Origin: a virus
Length of the DNA stretch: 64,000 nt
Virus record (IMG/VR): IMGVR_UViG_3300032323_002950
Location: 1-64,000 of that record
Reading direction: 5' to 3' (one strand)
Shown here: positions 45,025 to 53,875 of the stretch, one piece after another
Position numbering within the stretch: the first letter of the stretch is position 1
How the letters are laid out: each line of letters begins with the position of its first letter
The notes under the pieces: model-generated
Told to the model about the DNA's origin: nothing
The model's database searches: none
What the model saw: only the letters and a program-made list of their open reading frames with translations
Made by a program: the position numbers and the translations under genes

Positions 45025-46152
45025 TTAGATAACGTACATATTTCTTGGGAACGCTCTTGTCTTCATTTGTTTTTGTAAGTTTTCAGCAATATTTGCCTCA
45101 CGCTCCATTATTTTTTCAGGTCTTAATCTTGTCAATTTACCCTCAGCACCAAATAAATCATCCCAAAGTTTTGCTTTTTCATCCTTCGCTTCGGTTGATA
45201 ATGATTGATAATCCATAGTTAATTCAGAGTCAGGTGTTTTCAAATTACCTGAATATTTTCCTCTTACTTTTGACAAAGTTTCTTTACACGAAGCAATAAA
45301 CCATCTTCTAACCCATTGTTGTGATGGATTATTTAAATCAACCCACGACATAGAGTCCATTGGTACATCTGATGGCATTTTAATAATTTCAGGATTTGCC
45401 TTTAAACAAGAGTCTCTGTCTTCCGGACCAACATCGTAATACCAATACCAAACTTGTGAGTTTCTTAAAGATGAATTACCAAAGTCAAACTTCCCACCTG
45501 GTGTTTGCATTAAATGTATTGCCTTCTTACCATCAGGTAATCCTGTAATTCTATATGTTAAATCTCCGGCAATAATCCTTCTCTGTATGTTAATTTCTTG
45601 TAATCTTAACATCATATCAAACGCTGGCATCATAAAATAAGAACCAGTATATCCCATTTGTGAATAACCCGCAGGACCTCCCATACCATATCCACCCAAA
45701 GCTCCAAAACTCCATGGGTCAAATAAGATGTTATTCATTGCTGTTGGGGTAAACCATAAAAGTTCATTAACTTCTCTACCCGCAGGAATTTCATAAATTT
45801 GCTTATTTGTCTCCAAAGTGATGTAATCTTTTTTCAATTCCCAATCTCCAAGTGGTGATGATTGTAAACCTACAATTTTAGAATATGCCTGCGCATATCT
45901 ATTTTCATAATCCAAACTTTTTGTAATGAATGCTCTTGATAATGATTGAGTATCCATGTTTAGATTATATAATGAAGTCCACTGAGTATCAATTAACCAA
46001 TCCTGAATATATTGAGAGTAGTCACCAATTGCAAATTCCAATAAAGTGTCCATTTGCTCATCTTCCAATTCGACTGAGCGTAATGGGGCTCCAAGTACGT
46101 GCCTTACTTTGGTATATAATTTACTTCTTTCTGGTTCTGATATGATTGACAT
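45025..46152 (-). CDS. Neck/head-closure-like structural protein (gp13-like)
   Basis: The product has 375 residues. The N-terminus (VRHVLGAPLRSVELEDEQMD then TLLEFAIGDYSQYIQDWLID) follows the L-G-A-P-x-x-x-V-E-L-x-D-x-Q-x-D-x-x-x-x-x-A-x-x-x-Y pattern of neck proteins annotated as gp13 in T4-like cyanophages. A Gly/Met-rich loop (GALGGYGMGGPAGYSQMGYT) sits near residue 155 and is unusual. The C-terminal half (WVDLNNPSQQWVRRWFIASC, KETLSKVRGKYSGNLKTPDS) is helical and may contact the connector. It lies close to the gp14/gp15-like genes at 48699-50272, though on the opposite strand. Confidence 0.55.
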   Translation of the reverse strand: MSIISEPERSKLYTKVRHVLGAPLRSVELEDEQMDTLLEFAIGDYSQYIQDWLIDTQWTSLYNLNMDTQSLSRAFITKSLDYENRYAQAYSKIVGLQSSPLGDWELKKDYITLETNKQIYEIPAGREVNELLWFTPTAMNNILFDPWSFGALGGYGMGGPAGYSQMGYTGSYFMMPAFDMMLRLQEINIQRRIIAGDLTYRITGLPDGKKAIHLMQTPGGKFDFGNSSLRNSQVWYWYYDVGPEDRDSCLKANPEIIKMPSDVPMDSMSWVDLNNPSQQWVRRWFIASCKETLSKVRGKYSGNLKTPDSELTMDYQSLSTEAKDEKAKLWDDLFGAEGKLTRLRPEKIMEREANIAENLQKQMKTRAFPRNMYVI

Positions 46153-46167
46153 AGATTTTATTTATCT

Positions 46168-46174
46168 ATAAATA
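46168..46174 (-). promoter_or_regulatory. TATTTAT element upstream of the neck-like gene
   Basis: The minus strand reads TTGATATTTATAG, 15 bases before the ATG at 46152. It lies between the superoxide dismutase stop and the neck gene start. Confidence 0.4.
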
Positions 46175-46178
46175 TCAA

Positions 46179-46886
46179 TTACTTTTTTTCAGTTTTTGAT
46201 TTATATAAATCATTAACGAATTTCCAATTGACAGCTTCCCAAAAGTTTTGAATATATTCGTCTCTTTTGTTTTGATATTTTAAATAGTATGCGTGTTCCC
46301 ACAAATCCAAACCTAATAATGGAAATCCTCCGTATTCAAAAATGTTCATAAGTGGGTTATCCTGATTTGGTGTGGACATAATTTTTAGATTTCCTTTATC
46401 TGTTAATATTAACCAAATCCAACCTGAACCAAATCTTTTTTTAGCTTCTAACTCAAACTTCATTCTGAATTTTTTATATCCACCAAAATCTTTAATAATT
46501 TTTTCTAAAATTTCACCAAATGGTTTTTGAGGTGTTGGGGATAACATTTTCCAAAATAATGCGTGGTTAAATGCCCCACCTGCGTTATTTCTAATTGTTA
46601 TGTTATATTTTGAGATTTGTTTAACAATGTTCTCTAATTCAACATCTCCATAATCTTTTTTTCTAAGAGCCGAATTCAACTTTTTTACATACCCTTTGTA
46701 ATGTTTTTGATAATGAAACTTCATGGTTTCAGGGTCGATAAATCTTCTCAGTGATGCGTAACTATATGGTAACTTTTCAATACCAATAGTTTTCATTTCG
46801 GTAATGAAATATTTTGAAACTTCTTCTGACTCTTTTTTATAGAGTTCTTTTATTAGATTTTCTGTAATTAAATTAAGTGACTTCAT
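46179..46886 (-). CDS. sodA: Mn-type superoxide dismutase
   Basis: The product has 235 residues from ATG at 46886; a GTG one codon earlier is in frame. It has the Fe/Mn SOD pattern. KFHYQKHYKGYV holds metal ligand H58 with H62 and Y66 in the second shell. NNAGGAFNHALFWKML holds ligand H108. FGSGWIWLILTDKGNLKIMS and then TPNQDNPLM carry the Gln typical of Mn enzymes. DLWEHAYYLKYQNKRDEYIQ supplies the D and H ligands. About 33 extra residues precede the catalytic core compared with E. coli SodA. All ligands are present, so it should detoxify superoxide during infection. SOD is uncommon in phage genomes. Confidence 0.92.
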   Translation of the reverse strand: MKSLNLITENLIKELYKKESEEVSKYFITEMKTIGIEKLPYSYASLRRFIDPETMKFHYQKHYKGYVKKLNSALRKKDYGDVELENIVKQISKYNITIRNNAGGAFNHALFWKMLSPTPQKPFGEILEKIIKDFGGYKKFRMKFELEAKKRFGSGWIWLILTDKGNLKIMSTPNQDNPLMNIFEYGGFPLLGLDLWEHAYYLKYQNKRDEYIQNFWEAVNWKFVNDLYKSKTEKK

Positions 46887-46891
46887 CACCT

Positions 46892-46898
46892 ATAAATA
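46892..46898 (-). promoter_or_regulatory. TATTTAT element 5 bases before the SOD ATG
   Basis: The minus strand reads GAGTATTTATAGGTGATG. The intervening AGGTG could act as a weak Shine-Dalgarno, one of very few such sequences in the window. Confidence 0.45.
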
Positions 46899-46899
46899 C

Positions 46900-48645
46900 T
46901 CAACCCTTATTGATTTCGTTTAGTATTTGTTCAACAATATCGGCAGGTTCATCATTAGTGTCACCCATAACTGTACCGATGATTTGTTTTTTCTTAATTA
47001 ATATATCATAAATAACCCCCTCAATTGTGTTTTCAAATAAGGGGTAGAATATAGATACATTATTTTTTTGACCATATCTGTACGCTCTGTCTTCCGCCTG
47101 AGCGTGTTCTGCGGGAACAAATGATAAGTCGTTCATAATAACCGCCTCACCCTCAGTTAAAGTAAGACCGACACCTGCGGCTTTTAAATTACCACAAAAG
47201 ACTTTGATTTTATCACTTGTTTGGAATTTATCCACAGCGTCTTGTCTTGCAGGTTTTGAAGTTGAGCCGTCTAAGTAAACCGCAGTTTTACCAAAGTGTT
47301 CATAAATCTTTTTAATAGGGTCTGTAAAATTACTGAAAATGATAACCTTTTTTCCTTGCTCAATAATATTCTCAGCAAGTTCAATTGTAGTTTTAATTTT
47401 TTCCTCAGCAATTACCTGCCTAACTTTTGTCAGTTTTGTAAATTGTATTGACAATGACTTCGATTCATCTTGTCTATTAGTATACCAATCATAATACTCA
47501 CCCATCAATTCTTCATAAAGTTTTGATTTCAATCGAAGATAGACAGGAGTAATAATTTTTTCAGGTAAATCTAACACATCGGTTTTTAATCTTCTTAAAA
47601 TTTGACGAGAAGTTCTTTCCCTAAGTTCTTCCAAATTTGATGCTCCTGTAACATTCCATACTTTTTTATTCCCAACCCTAAACTGATATCCCCCACAATA
47701 ACGAATTGCGTAAGCCATCCAATTTTGACTTACGGGACTATCAATTAATTTTAAAATGTTATAGTAATTCATTGGTCGAGAAGTCATTGGAGTTCCAGTT
47801 AATAACCAAAGTTTTTTTATTTCTTTGGTTAAATCCATTATGATTTTTGTTCTCTGAGCCTGAGCGTTTGAGACATAATGGGCTTCATCAATAATAACCA
47901 AATCAAATTTGGATTTTAAAATTAGTGAATTGTCTTTCTCTTTTGGGTCGTGGAAGTTTTTTAGAATATCATAGTTAGTGATAATGTAATCTGCCTCTTC
48001 ATATTTTTTCCCCTCACAGATATAGATTGATTTATCTGTATAATTTCTAATCTCTCTTTCCCAATTTATCTTTAAAGACGCGGGACAAATGATTAAAACT
48101 TTTTTAGCACCACTCTCTAATGACGCAATAATTGTTGAGGTAGTTTTACCCAATCCCATATCGTCGGCCAAAATGAACTTATCATTTTTTAACAACTTCT
48201 CAATCGCTTCTTTTTGGTGTGATAATGGAGGTCGGTTTTCATATTTTGAGTAATCAACATTAACCTCGTTCTCTCTATATTCTTTTATGATTGCGGCTTT
48301 TGGTACCCAAAAATCGTGAATGGTATCCCCACTAAAAACCTTACCCCAAATATGGTAAGACTTGTCCTTCTCAACTAAAAGTTTTTCAATATAGATTTTA
48401 TCAGGTTCTTTAATAAATGGATTATCTTCAACAAGTTTGGTTGAAAAATAAGAATCAATTGGAACCCATTTCTTAGCAACCTTTGGATTTACAGTATGAT
48501 AGTGAATAACATATTCACATTGTGCTCTTGTGGGGACATGCTTTTTATTAGTCTCACACTGTTTTTTAATTTTTAAAATATAATTATTTGAGCCATTATA
48601 GGTCTCCAAAATAGAAATTGCCTGTTGCTCAATACTAATGTTCAT
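46900..48645 (-). CDS. SNF2-type DNA helicase/translocase
   Basis: The product has 581 residues. Helicase motifs are in order: FILADDMGLGKTTSTIIASL (Walker A, about residues 157-176), KVLIICPASLKINWEREI (Ia), DLVIIDEAHYVSNAQAQRTK (DEAH), LWLLTGTPMTSRPMNYYNIL (III), KVIIFSNFTDPIKKIYEHFG (IV), VFCGNLKAAGVGLTLTEGEA (V) and AEDRAYRYGQKNNVSIFYPL (VI). The Q-A-E-D-R-A-Y-R-x-G-Q signature is that of SNF2/SMARCAL1-like proteins. In T4-like phages, such enzymes (UvsW and relatives) remodel replication forks and recombination intermediates. The N-terminal 130 residues may be a DNA-binding domain. Confidence 0.9.
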   Translation of the reverse strand: MNISIEQQAISILETYNGSNNYILKIKKQCETNKKHVPTRAQCEYVIHYHTVNPKVAKKWVPIDSYFSTKLVEDNPFIKEPDKIYIEKLLVEKDKSYHIWGKVFSGDTIHDFWVPKAAIIKEYRENEVNVDYSKYENRPPLSHQKEAIEKLLKNDKFILADDMGLGKTTSTIIASLESGAKKVLIICPASLKINWEREIRNYTDKSIYICEGKKYEEADYIITNYDILKNFHDPKEKDNSLILKSKFDLVIIDEAHYVSNAQAQRTKIIMDLTKEIKKLWLLTGTPMTSRPMNYYNILKLIDSPVSQNWMAYAIRYCGGYQFRVGNKKVWNVTGASNLEELRERTSRQILRRLKTDVLDLPEKIITPVYLRLKSKLYEELMGEYYDWYTNRQDESKSLSIQFTKLTKVRQVIAEEKIKTTIELAENIIEQGKKVIIFSNFTDPIKKIYEHFGKTAVYLDGSTSKPARQDAVDKFQTSDKIKVFCGNLKAAGVGLTLTEGEAVIMNDLSFVPAEHAQAEDRAYRYGQKNNVSIFYPLFENTIEGVIYDILIKKKQIIGTVMGDTNDEPADIVEQILNEINKG

Positions 48646-48687
48646 ATTTACTAATACAATAACAAATAATAATAAACAAAAAATAGA

Positions 48688-48694
48688 TATTTAT
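48688..48694 (+). promoter_or_regulatory. TATTTAT element 4 bases before ATG
   Basis: GATATTTATCAATATG leads directly into the start at 48699. It opens the long plus-strand run of tail genes. Confidence 0.45.
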
Positions 48695-48698
48695 CAAT

Positions 48699-49214
48699 AT
48701 GTCACAACGTAATGTACCAATAACAAGATTAGGAAAATTTTTTGGAGGTGAAGACTTTGCTTTGGATGTTAATATTGGAAGGGAGTGGTTAGAGGGAGAT
48801 ATGAATTTTACTCTTGTTTTATATAAGGTAGATAGACAAAAAACAAATACAGATGATGTTTATGGTGAGGCAGTTAAAGATGGAATTAAATTTCATCCAC
48901 CTGTTGAGTTTAAAGGATATGTTAAAATAATGGCGCCAGAAAATAAAAATTTGGGAACATCAAAATTAGACCAAACAGAGCCTGGTAACTTACAAGTATC
49001 TGTTTATCAATCACATTTGGATGAACTTGGAGTTGACATTGAGTTTGGTGATTATATTGCGTATTACGAAACTGAAACAAGAGTTAGATATTATACTGTA
49101 AATAATGATGGTCGTGTTGTAAGTGATAACAAACACACCTATGGTGGATACAAACCTTTTTATAGGACAATTATTGCATCAATTGTGACAGAGAATGAAT
49201 TTAGAGGATTATAA
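48699..49214 (+). CDS. Neck protein (gp14-like)
   Basis: The product has 171 residues. FFGGEDFALDVNIGREWLEG and DMNFTLVLYKVDRQKTNTDD with VYGEAVKDGIKFHPPVEFKG are followed by YQSHLDELGVDIEFGDYIAY and YYTVNNDGRVVSDNKHTYGG. The order (D-x-x-x-G-E-A-x-x-x-x-x-x-x-P-x-x-x-x-G then L-x-x-x-G-x-D-I-x-x-G-D-Y-I) resembles head-completion and neck proteins annotated as gp14 in T4-like phages. It starts right after a TATTTAT element and overlaps the next gene by one base. The assignment is by resemblance and by synteny with tail completion and sheath genes. Confidence 0.55.
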   Translation: MSQRNVPITRLGKFFGGEDFALDVNIGREWLEGDMNFTLVLYKVDRQKTNTDDVYGEAVKDGIKFHPPVEFKGYVKIMAPENKNLGTSKLDQTEPGNLQVSVYQSHLDELGVDIEFGDYIAYYETETRVRYYTVNNDGRVVSDNKHTYGGYKPFYRTIIASIVTENEFRGL

Positions 49215-50272
49215 TGGCATTACCTAAAAAAATAAAAAAGACTTTGGATTTATCTCCTGTGAAAACAGGATACGATAGACGTGTTGAATTGTTAGATAAA
49301 ATTAACGATAAAGGAACTTATTTACCTAAATCATTATTACATGAAGATTTAGATAGAGGTTTTTTAGATTTTGTTAAAAATAATTTAAGAACAGTATCTG
49401 AGGGTAAATCAATACCTGTTGTTGATATAATATTAACAACTCAAAATTGGGCTCAGTTTACTCAAACTTGGAACTTTTCAAATTTAGATAAGAATGTTGA
49501 ACCTCCTGTAATTACAACTGTAAGAACACCTGAGGTTAAATATGGTTCATTACCTTCATTAAGATATAATATCCCAAATAGGAAACAGTTCTTTTATGCC
49601 GCAGTTCCAACATTTAATGATGGAAGAAAAGGATATGACATTTATACAATCCCACAACCAGTTCCAGTGGATATAAAATATAGTGTTAAAATCATTTGCA
49701 ACAGAATGAGGGAATTAAACATTTTTAATAAAAATGTTATTGAAGCTTTTGCATCAAGACAGGCGTATACTCAAATTAAAGGACATTATATTCCAATTAT
49801 TTTAGATGACATTGCAGACGAATCTGTAATGGAGATGGAAAAAAGAAAATATTATATTCAAACATATAACTTTACATTACAAGGATTTTTAATGGATGAG
49901 AACGAGTTTGAAGTTAAGCCAGCCATTAGTCGAGCAATTACATTTTTATCGACTGAAACTCAAAAATTTAAAAGACCAAAAAGAAATGACGAAGTTGAAA
50001 ATACGGATTTATTAGAAACAGTTATAGAGTACTCAACAACAGAAACAGACAAAACAAAAGATTTTCAATTTACTTGTAACTTATATTTGGATGGACTTAC
50101 AAATGTTGACACCTATCAGGTATATTTAAATGGATTGTATTTTGGAGAGGATATATTTTCATCATTAACTTCTGTGTTACAAATTAATGATGGTGATTCT
50201 GTTAGGTTTGTTATCACTAAAACGAACTCAGATGAAACATCAAAAATTAAATTAAAAACAATTTTAGTTTAA
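49214..50272 (+). CDS. Tail completion/sheath stabiliser (gp15-like)
   Basis: The product has 352 residues. The middle part (PVPVDIKYSVKIICNRMREL, NIFNKNVIEAFASRQAYTQI and KGHYIPIILDDIADESVMEM) matches the D-I-x-Y-x-V-x-I-x-x-x-x-M-R-x-L-N and S-R-Q-x-Y-x-x-x-x-G-H-x-x-P-I/V pattern of gp15-type tail terminators. Residues 260-352 are an extra beta-rich domain (DFQFTCNLYLDGLTNVDTYQ) beyond the typical length of about 270. It caps the tail tube and sheath at the neck. It lies directly before the sheath gene, as in T4-like order. Its stop overlaps by four bases the stop of the convergent RHH gene. Confidence 0.6.
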   Translation: MALPKKIKKTLDLSPVKTGYDRRVELLDKINDKGTYLPKSLLHEDLDRGFLDFVKNNLRTVSEGKSIPVVDIILTTQNWAQFTQTWNFSNLDKNVEPPVITTVRTPEVKYGSLPSLRYNIPNRKQFFYAAVPTFNDGRKGYDIYTIPQPVPVDIKYSVKIICNRMRELNIFNKNVIEAFASRQAYTQIKGHYIPIILDDIADESVMEMEKRKYYIQTYNFTLQGFLMDENEFEVKPAISRAITFLSTETQKFKRPKRNDEVENTDLLETVIEYSTTETDKTKDFQFTCNLYLDGLTNVDTYQVYLNGLYFGEDIFSSLTSVLQINDGDSVRFVITKTNSDETSKIKLKTILV

Positions 50273-50418
50273 TTTTCACCGTAAATATCTTTTTTAATTT
50301 TACAGTTCTCCTCAATTAATTTTTCCACAAATTTATTAATTTTTAATCCTTTTTGGTCACAATACTTTTTAAGTAGACCGTGAACTTCTACTGATATCTT
50401 TAAATTCTTAATTTTCAT
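50269..50418 (-). CDS. 49-residue ribbon-helix-helix protein
   Basis: The gene reads from ATG (complement of 50416-50418) to TAA (complement of 50269-50271). The protein is MKIKNLKISVEVHGLLKKYC, then DQKGLKINKFVEKLIEENCK and IKKDIYGEN. This fits the RHH layout: a short strand (NLKISVEV), helix A (HGLLKKYCDQKG), a turn (LKIN) and helix B (KFVEKLIEEN). RHH proteins are dimeric repressors or antitoxins that bind palindromes. An imperfect palindrome lies just upstream at 50431-50448, and a TATTTAT element at 50455-50461. It is the only minus-strand gene in the tail operon region and is convergent with the gp15-like gene. Confidence 0.7.
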   Translation of the reverse strand: MKIKNLKISVEVHGLLKKYCDQKGLKINKFVEKLIEENCKIKKDIYGEN

Positions 50419-50430
50419 AGGTAGAAAAAA

Positions 50431-50448
50431 GTATGAAAATTATCATAC
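50431..50448. promoter_or_regulatory. 18-base near-perfect palindrome, candidate RHH operator
   Basis: GTATGAAAATTATCATAC has six paired bases at each end and an AATT centre, with one mismatched pair. It lies 13 bases upstream of the RHH start codon, between that gene and its TATTTAT element, and 50 bases before the TATTTAT element of the sheath gene. Autorepression and perhaps control of the sheath gene are inferred. Confidence 0.5.
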
Positions 50449-50454
50449 CATATT

Positions 50455-50461
50455 ATAAATA
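50455..50461 (-). promoter_or_regulatory. TATTTAT element for the RHH gene
   Basis: The minus strand reads AACTATTTATAAT, 36 bases before the ATG at 50418. The palindrome lies between the two. Confidence 0.35.
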
Positions 50462-50497
50462 GTTTTTGTAAAGTAAAGTTTTTAAGGTTTTTCACAA

Positions 50498-50504
50498 TAT
50501 TTAT
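50498..50504 (+). promoter_or_regulatory. TATTTAT element with long A-rich leader, sheath gene
   Basis: ACAATATTTATTTG is followed by a 36-base, very A-rich leader to the ATG at 50541. The tube gene has the same arrangement (33 bases). Confidence 0.45.
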
Positions 50505-50540
50505 TTGAAAATAAAACGATAAAAAAAATTATTTAAAAAA

Positions 50541-53500
50541 ATGGCAAGTGCAAACAAAGTATTCGTCTCTCCCGGAGTATATACTTCGGAGCGTGACTTA
50601 TCATTCGTTTCACAAAGTGTTGGTGTAACAACCTTAGGTCTTGTTGGGGAAACTCTTAAAGGTCCTGCGTTCGAACCAATTTTTGTGACAAGTTACGATG
50701 AGTTCACATCTTATTTTGGTGGTACAAATCCTGAAAAATTTGTAAACACCCAAATACCAAAATATGAATCGGCATATATTGCAAAATCATATTTACAACA
50801 ATCAAATCAATTATTTGTAACTAGGGTATTAGGATTGTCTGGTTATGATGCGGGTCCTTCTTGGTCTGTAACTTCTGTGGCTAACGTTGACTGCTCAACA
50901 ATTGGGTTAGATAGTTCGTCTTCTTGGTCTACTTGGGCATCATTATCCATTAGGTTTGTACCTTTAGCATTAGGGGGAACTGTAAATGATGTTGAAATTG
51001 ACTATGAAAATGAATTAGAAGCAAATGTTCCATACATTTATCAAAAATGGACAACTCCGTTTACAAAATATGATGGAACAACGTCAACCTATGAAAGTTC
51101 ATTACAAAATTTTTTATGGACAAACATTCTTTCACAAATGACTACAACCACACCACCATCATTTATTAACAATAATGTCATTTATTTTGGGGCAATACCT
51201 AGTTCACAATATTCCACTTATTCGGCTTACACTTCACAAACAAATGTGTTTGGAGTTAATACATTAAATGCTAACACAATTAATTATTGTGATGGATTAA
51301 ATGATAGTTGGTTTTATTCATCATTCACTCCTGTACCGGGAACAGATAACTATTCCGGGTTTTCATTTATAGTCACTCATAATTCAGGTAATTATACAAA
51401 TAATGGAGCAAATTATTCAAGAGGGGCAGCGTGTACCATTGGGTATCAATACTTTACAGGTATTACATATACTGAATATCACAACTTAGTACTGGCAACT
51501 TTAAGGTCAAGAGGTATTACAAATTATAGTTCATCTCAACATGGTCCTAAATATCAAGTTACAGGAACATCTAATGTTTCATTAACTGTTACAGGGACGT
51601 ACAGTGCGGCAACAACAAATCCATACTCAACATTCTTAATTAGCGGAACTCAGTATGATTCTTCGGCATTTAGTTTTGAGGCATCATTTGAATCTGCAAA
51701 TGCTAATTACATTAACAAAGTATTTGGTCAAGATAATTTTGAAAAAGATAGAACTGTTGTTCCATTGTTTGTTGAAGAATCTTATGACACATTATTAACT
51801 TGGGGTTATAATAAAGGTTATATTAGAGGTTTAAATACTACTCTAACTGATTTAGATTCTGCCGAAAGCCAGTCAGCAACATCATTAGGTAACTATTTAG
51901 AAAGATACCAAACACCAACAACACCTTATGTTGTTTCAGAATTAAGAGGTACAAAAGTTTACAACCTATTTAGATTCATTTCAATTTCTGACGGAACTGC
52001 GGCTAATACTGAAATTAAAGTATCAATTCAAAACATGTCTTTTAATAACTTAACTTTTGACGTAGTTGTTAGAGACTTTTTTGATACAGATGCTAACCCT
52101 GTTGTTTTAGAAAAGTTTACTAACTGTACAATGAATCCTGATTTGAATAGTTATATTGCTAAAAGAATCGGAACATCTGACGGAGATTTCGCAATTAATT
52201 CTCGTTATGTAATGATGGAGATGAATTACGAAGCGCCATACGATTCACTTCCTTGTGGATTTAATGGTTATGTTACAAGAACTTACGATACAACAACTGC
52301 AAACATTCACCCACCATTCCCTGTTTATAAGACAAGTTATGAATATCCTGGTGAAGTAATTTGGAACCCTCCATTTGGAACAAGTGTTGGTGTTGATAAT
52401 AAAGTAATATCAACTGGTGATAATGTAAGAAGAACTTATTTAGGTTTCTCTACAAAACTTGGTTACGATAGTGATTTCTTACAATATAAAGGAAAGCAAA
52501 ATTTAATTACAGGTTTTGATAGTTGTACATTAGATGAGGCAGATTTTAGTTCTTGGAATTATTTAACAAAAGGTTTCCACATGGACTCAGGGGCCACTGT
52601 TATTAATATTGCAAGTAATTACTTAACAAGTGGTGAAACAGCGTTTGATGTAGGAGCTGGTTCATTTACTTCTGAACCAACTTTAAAAACTGAAACATAT
52701 TACTACTTATATTCTCGTAAGTTTAGTATGGCGTTTTATGGTGGTTTTGATGGATGGGACATTTATAGAGAGTACAGAACAAATAATGATGATTTCACAT
52801 TAGGTGGAACTGGTTATTTAGCAGGTGCAGCACCTTGTACACCATATGCAAATGCGACAGGTTGGGGTTCGTTTAGAAGAATTACAGTTGACCAAAACGC
52901 AACAGATTGGGCAAATACTGACTACTACGCATATTTGTTAGGTATTCAAACATTCTCAAATCCTGAGGTTACAAACATTAACGTGTTGGTTACACCTGGT
53001 ATTGATTATGTTAATAACTACGAATTAGTTAACTCAACAATCAATATGATTGAATTTGATAGAGCGGACTCTATCTACATTACAACTACTCCTGACTTTG
53101 ATTTGTTACAAAATTCAACAGTAATTTCTGATAACTTAATCTTACCTGAGGAAGCGGTTGTTAATTTAGAAGATTCGGCAATCGACTCTAACTATACTGC
53201 AACTTACTATCCTTGGGTATTAACAAGAGACACTGTTAATAATACTCAACTTTACATTCCACCAACTGCTGAGGTTACAAGAAACTTAGCATTAACTGAC
53301 AACGTTGCATTCCCATGGTTCGCAACTGCTGGTTACACTCGTGGTATTGTAAACGCGGTTAGAGCTCGTAAGAGATTAACACAAGAAGATAGAGACATTC
53401 TTTACAAAGGAAGAATTAACCCAATCGCAACATTTAACGATGTTGGAACAGTTATTTGGGGTAATAAGACCTTACAAATTAGAGAGTCTGCGTTAGACAG

Positions 53501-53807
53501 AATTAATGTTAGAAGATTGTTATTACAAGCTCGTAAGTTAATTTCAGCGGTTGCAATTAGATTATTATTCGAACAAAACGATAGTTTGGTAAGACAACAG
53601 TTCTTGGATTCAGTTAATCCTATCTTAGATGCAATCCGTAGAGATAGAGGTTTATATGACTTCCGTGTAACGGTATCTAACACACCAGAAGACTTAGATG
53701 CTAACCAATTAGTAGGTAAGATTTACATCAAACCAACAAAAGCGTTAGAATTTATTGACATCGAGTTCTTAATCACTCCAACAGGAGCGTCTTTTGAGAA
53801 CATATAA
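50541..53807 (+). CDS. gp18: Tail sheath protein, gp18-like, with large insertions
   Basis: The product has 1088 residues, far longer than T4 gp18 (659). The N-terminus VFVSPGVYTSERDLSF is the classic sheath opening (S-P-G-V-Y-x-x-E). GLVGETLKGPAFEPIFVTSY follows. The C-terminal 180 residues are the conserved sheath core: AFPWFATAGYTRGIVNAVRA, RINPIATFNDVGTVIWGNKT, NVRRLLLQARKLISAVAIRL and GKIYIKPTKALEFIDIEFLI. About residues 100-600 contain Ser/Thr/Tyr/Asn-rich insert domains likely to project outward. It has its own promoter-like element and a terminator directly after the stop, so it is probably transcribed alone at a high level. Confidence 0.93.
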   Translation: MASANKVFVSPGVYTSERDLSFVSQSVGVTTLGLVGETLKGPAFEPIFVTSYDEFTSYFGGTNPEKFVNTQIPKYESAYIAKSYLQQSNQLFVTRVLGLSGYDAGPSWSVTSVANVDCSTIGLDSSSSWSTWASLSIRFVPLALGGTVNDVEIDYENELEANVPYIYQKWTTPFTKYDGTTSTYESSLQNFLWTNILSQMTTTTPPSFINNNVIYFGAIPSSQYSTYSAYTSQTNVFGVNTLNANTINYCDGLNDSWFYSSFTPVPGTDNYSGFSFIVTHNSGNYTNNGANYSRGAACTIGYQYFTGITYTEYHNLVLATLRSRGITNYSSSQHGPKYQVTGTSNVSLTVTGTYSAATTNPYSTFLISGTQYDSSAFSFEASFESANANYINKVFGQDNFEKDRTVVPLFVEESYDTLLTWGYNKGYIRGLNTTLTDLDSAESQSATSLGNYLERYQTPTTPYVVSELRGTKVYNLFRFISISDGTAANTEIKVSIQNMSFNNLTFDVVVRDFFDTDANPVVLEKFTNCTMNPDLNSYIAKRIGTSDGDFAINSRYVMMEMNYEAPYDSLPCGFNGYVTRTYDTTTANIHPPFPVYKTSYEYPGEVIWNPPFGTSVGVDNKVISTGDNVRRTYLGFSTKLGYDSDFLQYKGKQNLITGFDSCTLDEADFSSWNYLTKGFHMDSGATVINIASNYLTSGETAFDVGAGSFTSEPTLKTETYYYLYSRKFSMAFYGGFDGWDIYREYRTNNDDFTLGGTGYLAGAAPCTPYANATGWGSFRRITVDQNATDWANTDYYAYLLGIQTFSNPEVTNINVLVTPGIDYVNNYELVNSTINMIEFDRADSIYITTTPDFDLLQNSTVISDNLILPEEAVVNLEDSAIDSNYTATYYPWVLTRDTVNNTQLYIPPTAEVTRNLALTDNVAFPWFATAGYTRGIVNAVRARKRLTQEDRDILYKGRINPIATFNDVGTVIWGNKTLQIRESALDRINVRRLLLQARKLISAVAIRLLFEQNDSLVRQQFLDSVNPILDAIRRDRGLYDFRVTVSNTPEDLDANQLVGKIYIKPTKALEFIDIEFLITPTGASFENI

Positions 53808-53824
53808 TAATACAAACTTTATTA

Positions 53825-53855
53825 AAACCCTCACAGAGATGTGGGGGTTTTTTAT
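53825..53855 (+). terminator. Intrinsic terminator after the sheath gene
   Basis: AAACCCTCAC and GTGGGGGTTT pair over 10 bases (one G-U) around an AGAGAT loop, followed by TTTATTTT. It lies 17 bases after the sheath stop. Confidence 0.85.
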
Positions 53856-53864
53856 TTTACATAG

Positions 53865-53871
53865 TATTTAT
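53865..53871 (+). promoter_or_regulatory. TATTTAT element 4 bases before ATG
   Basis: TAGTATTTATTAATATG leads into the start at 53876. It lies immediately after the sheath terminator, so a new transcript must start here or read through. Confidence 0.5.
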
Positions 53872-53875
53872 TAAT

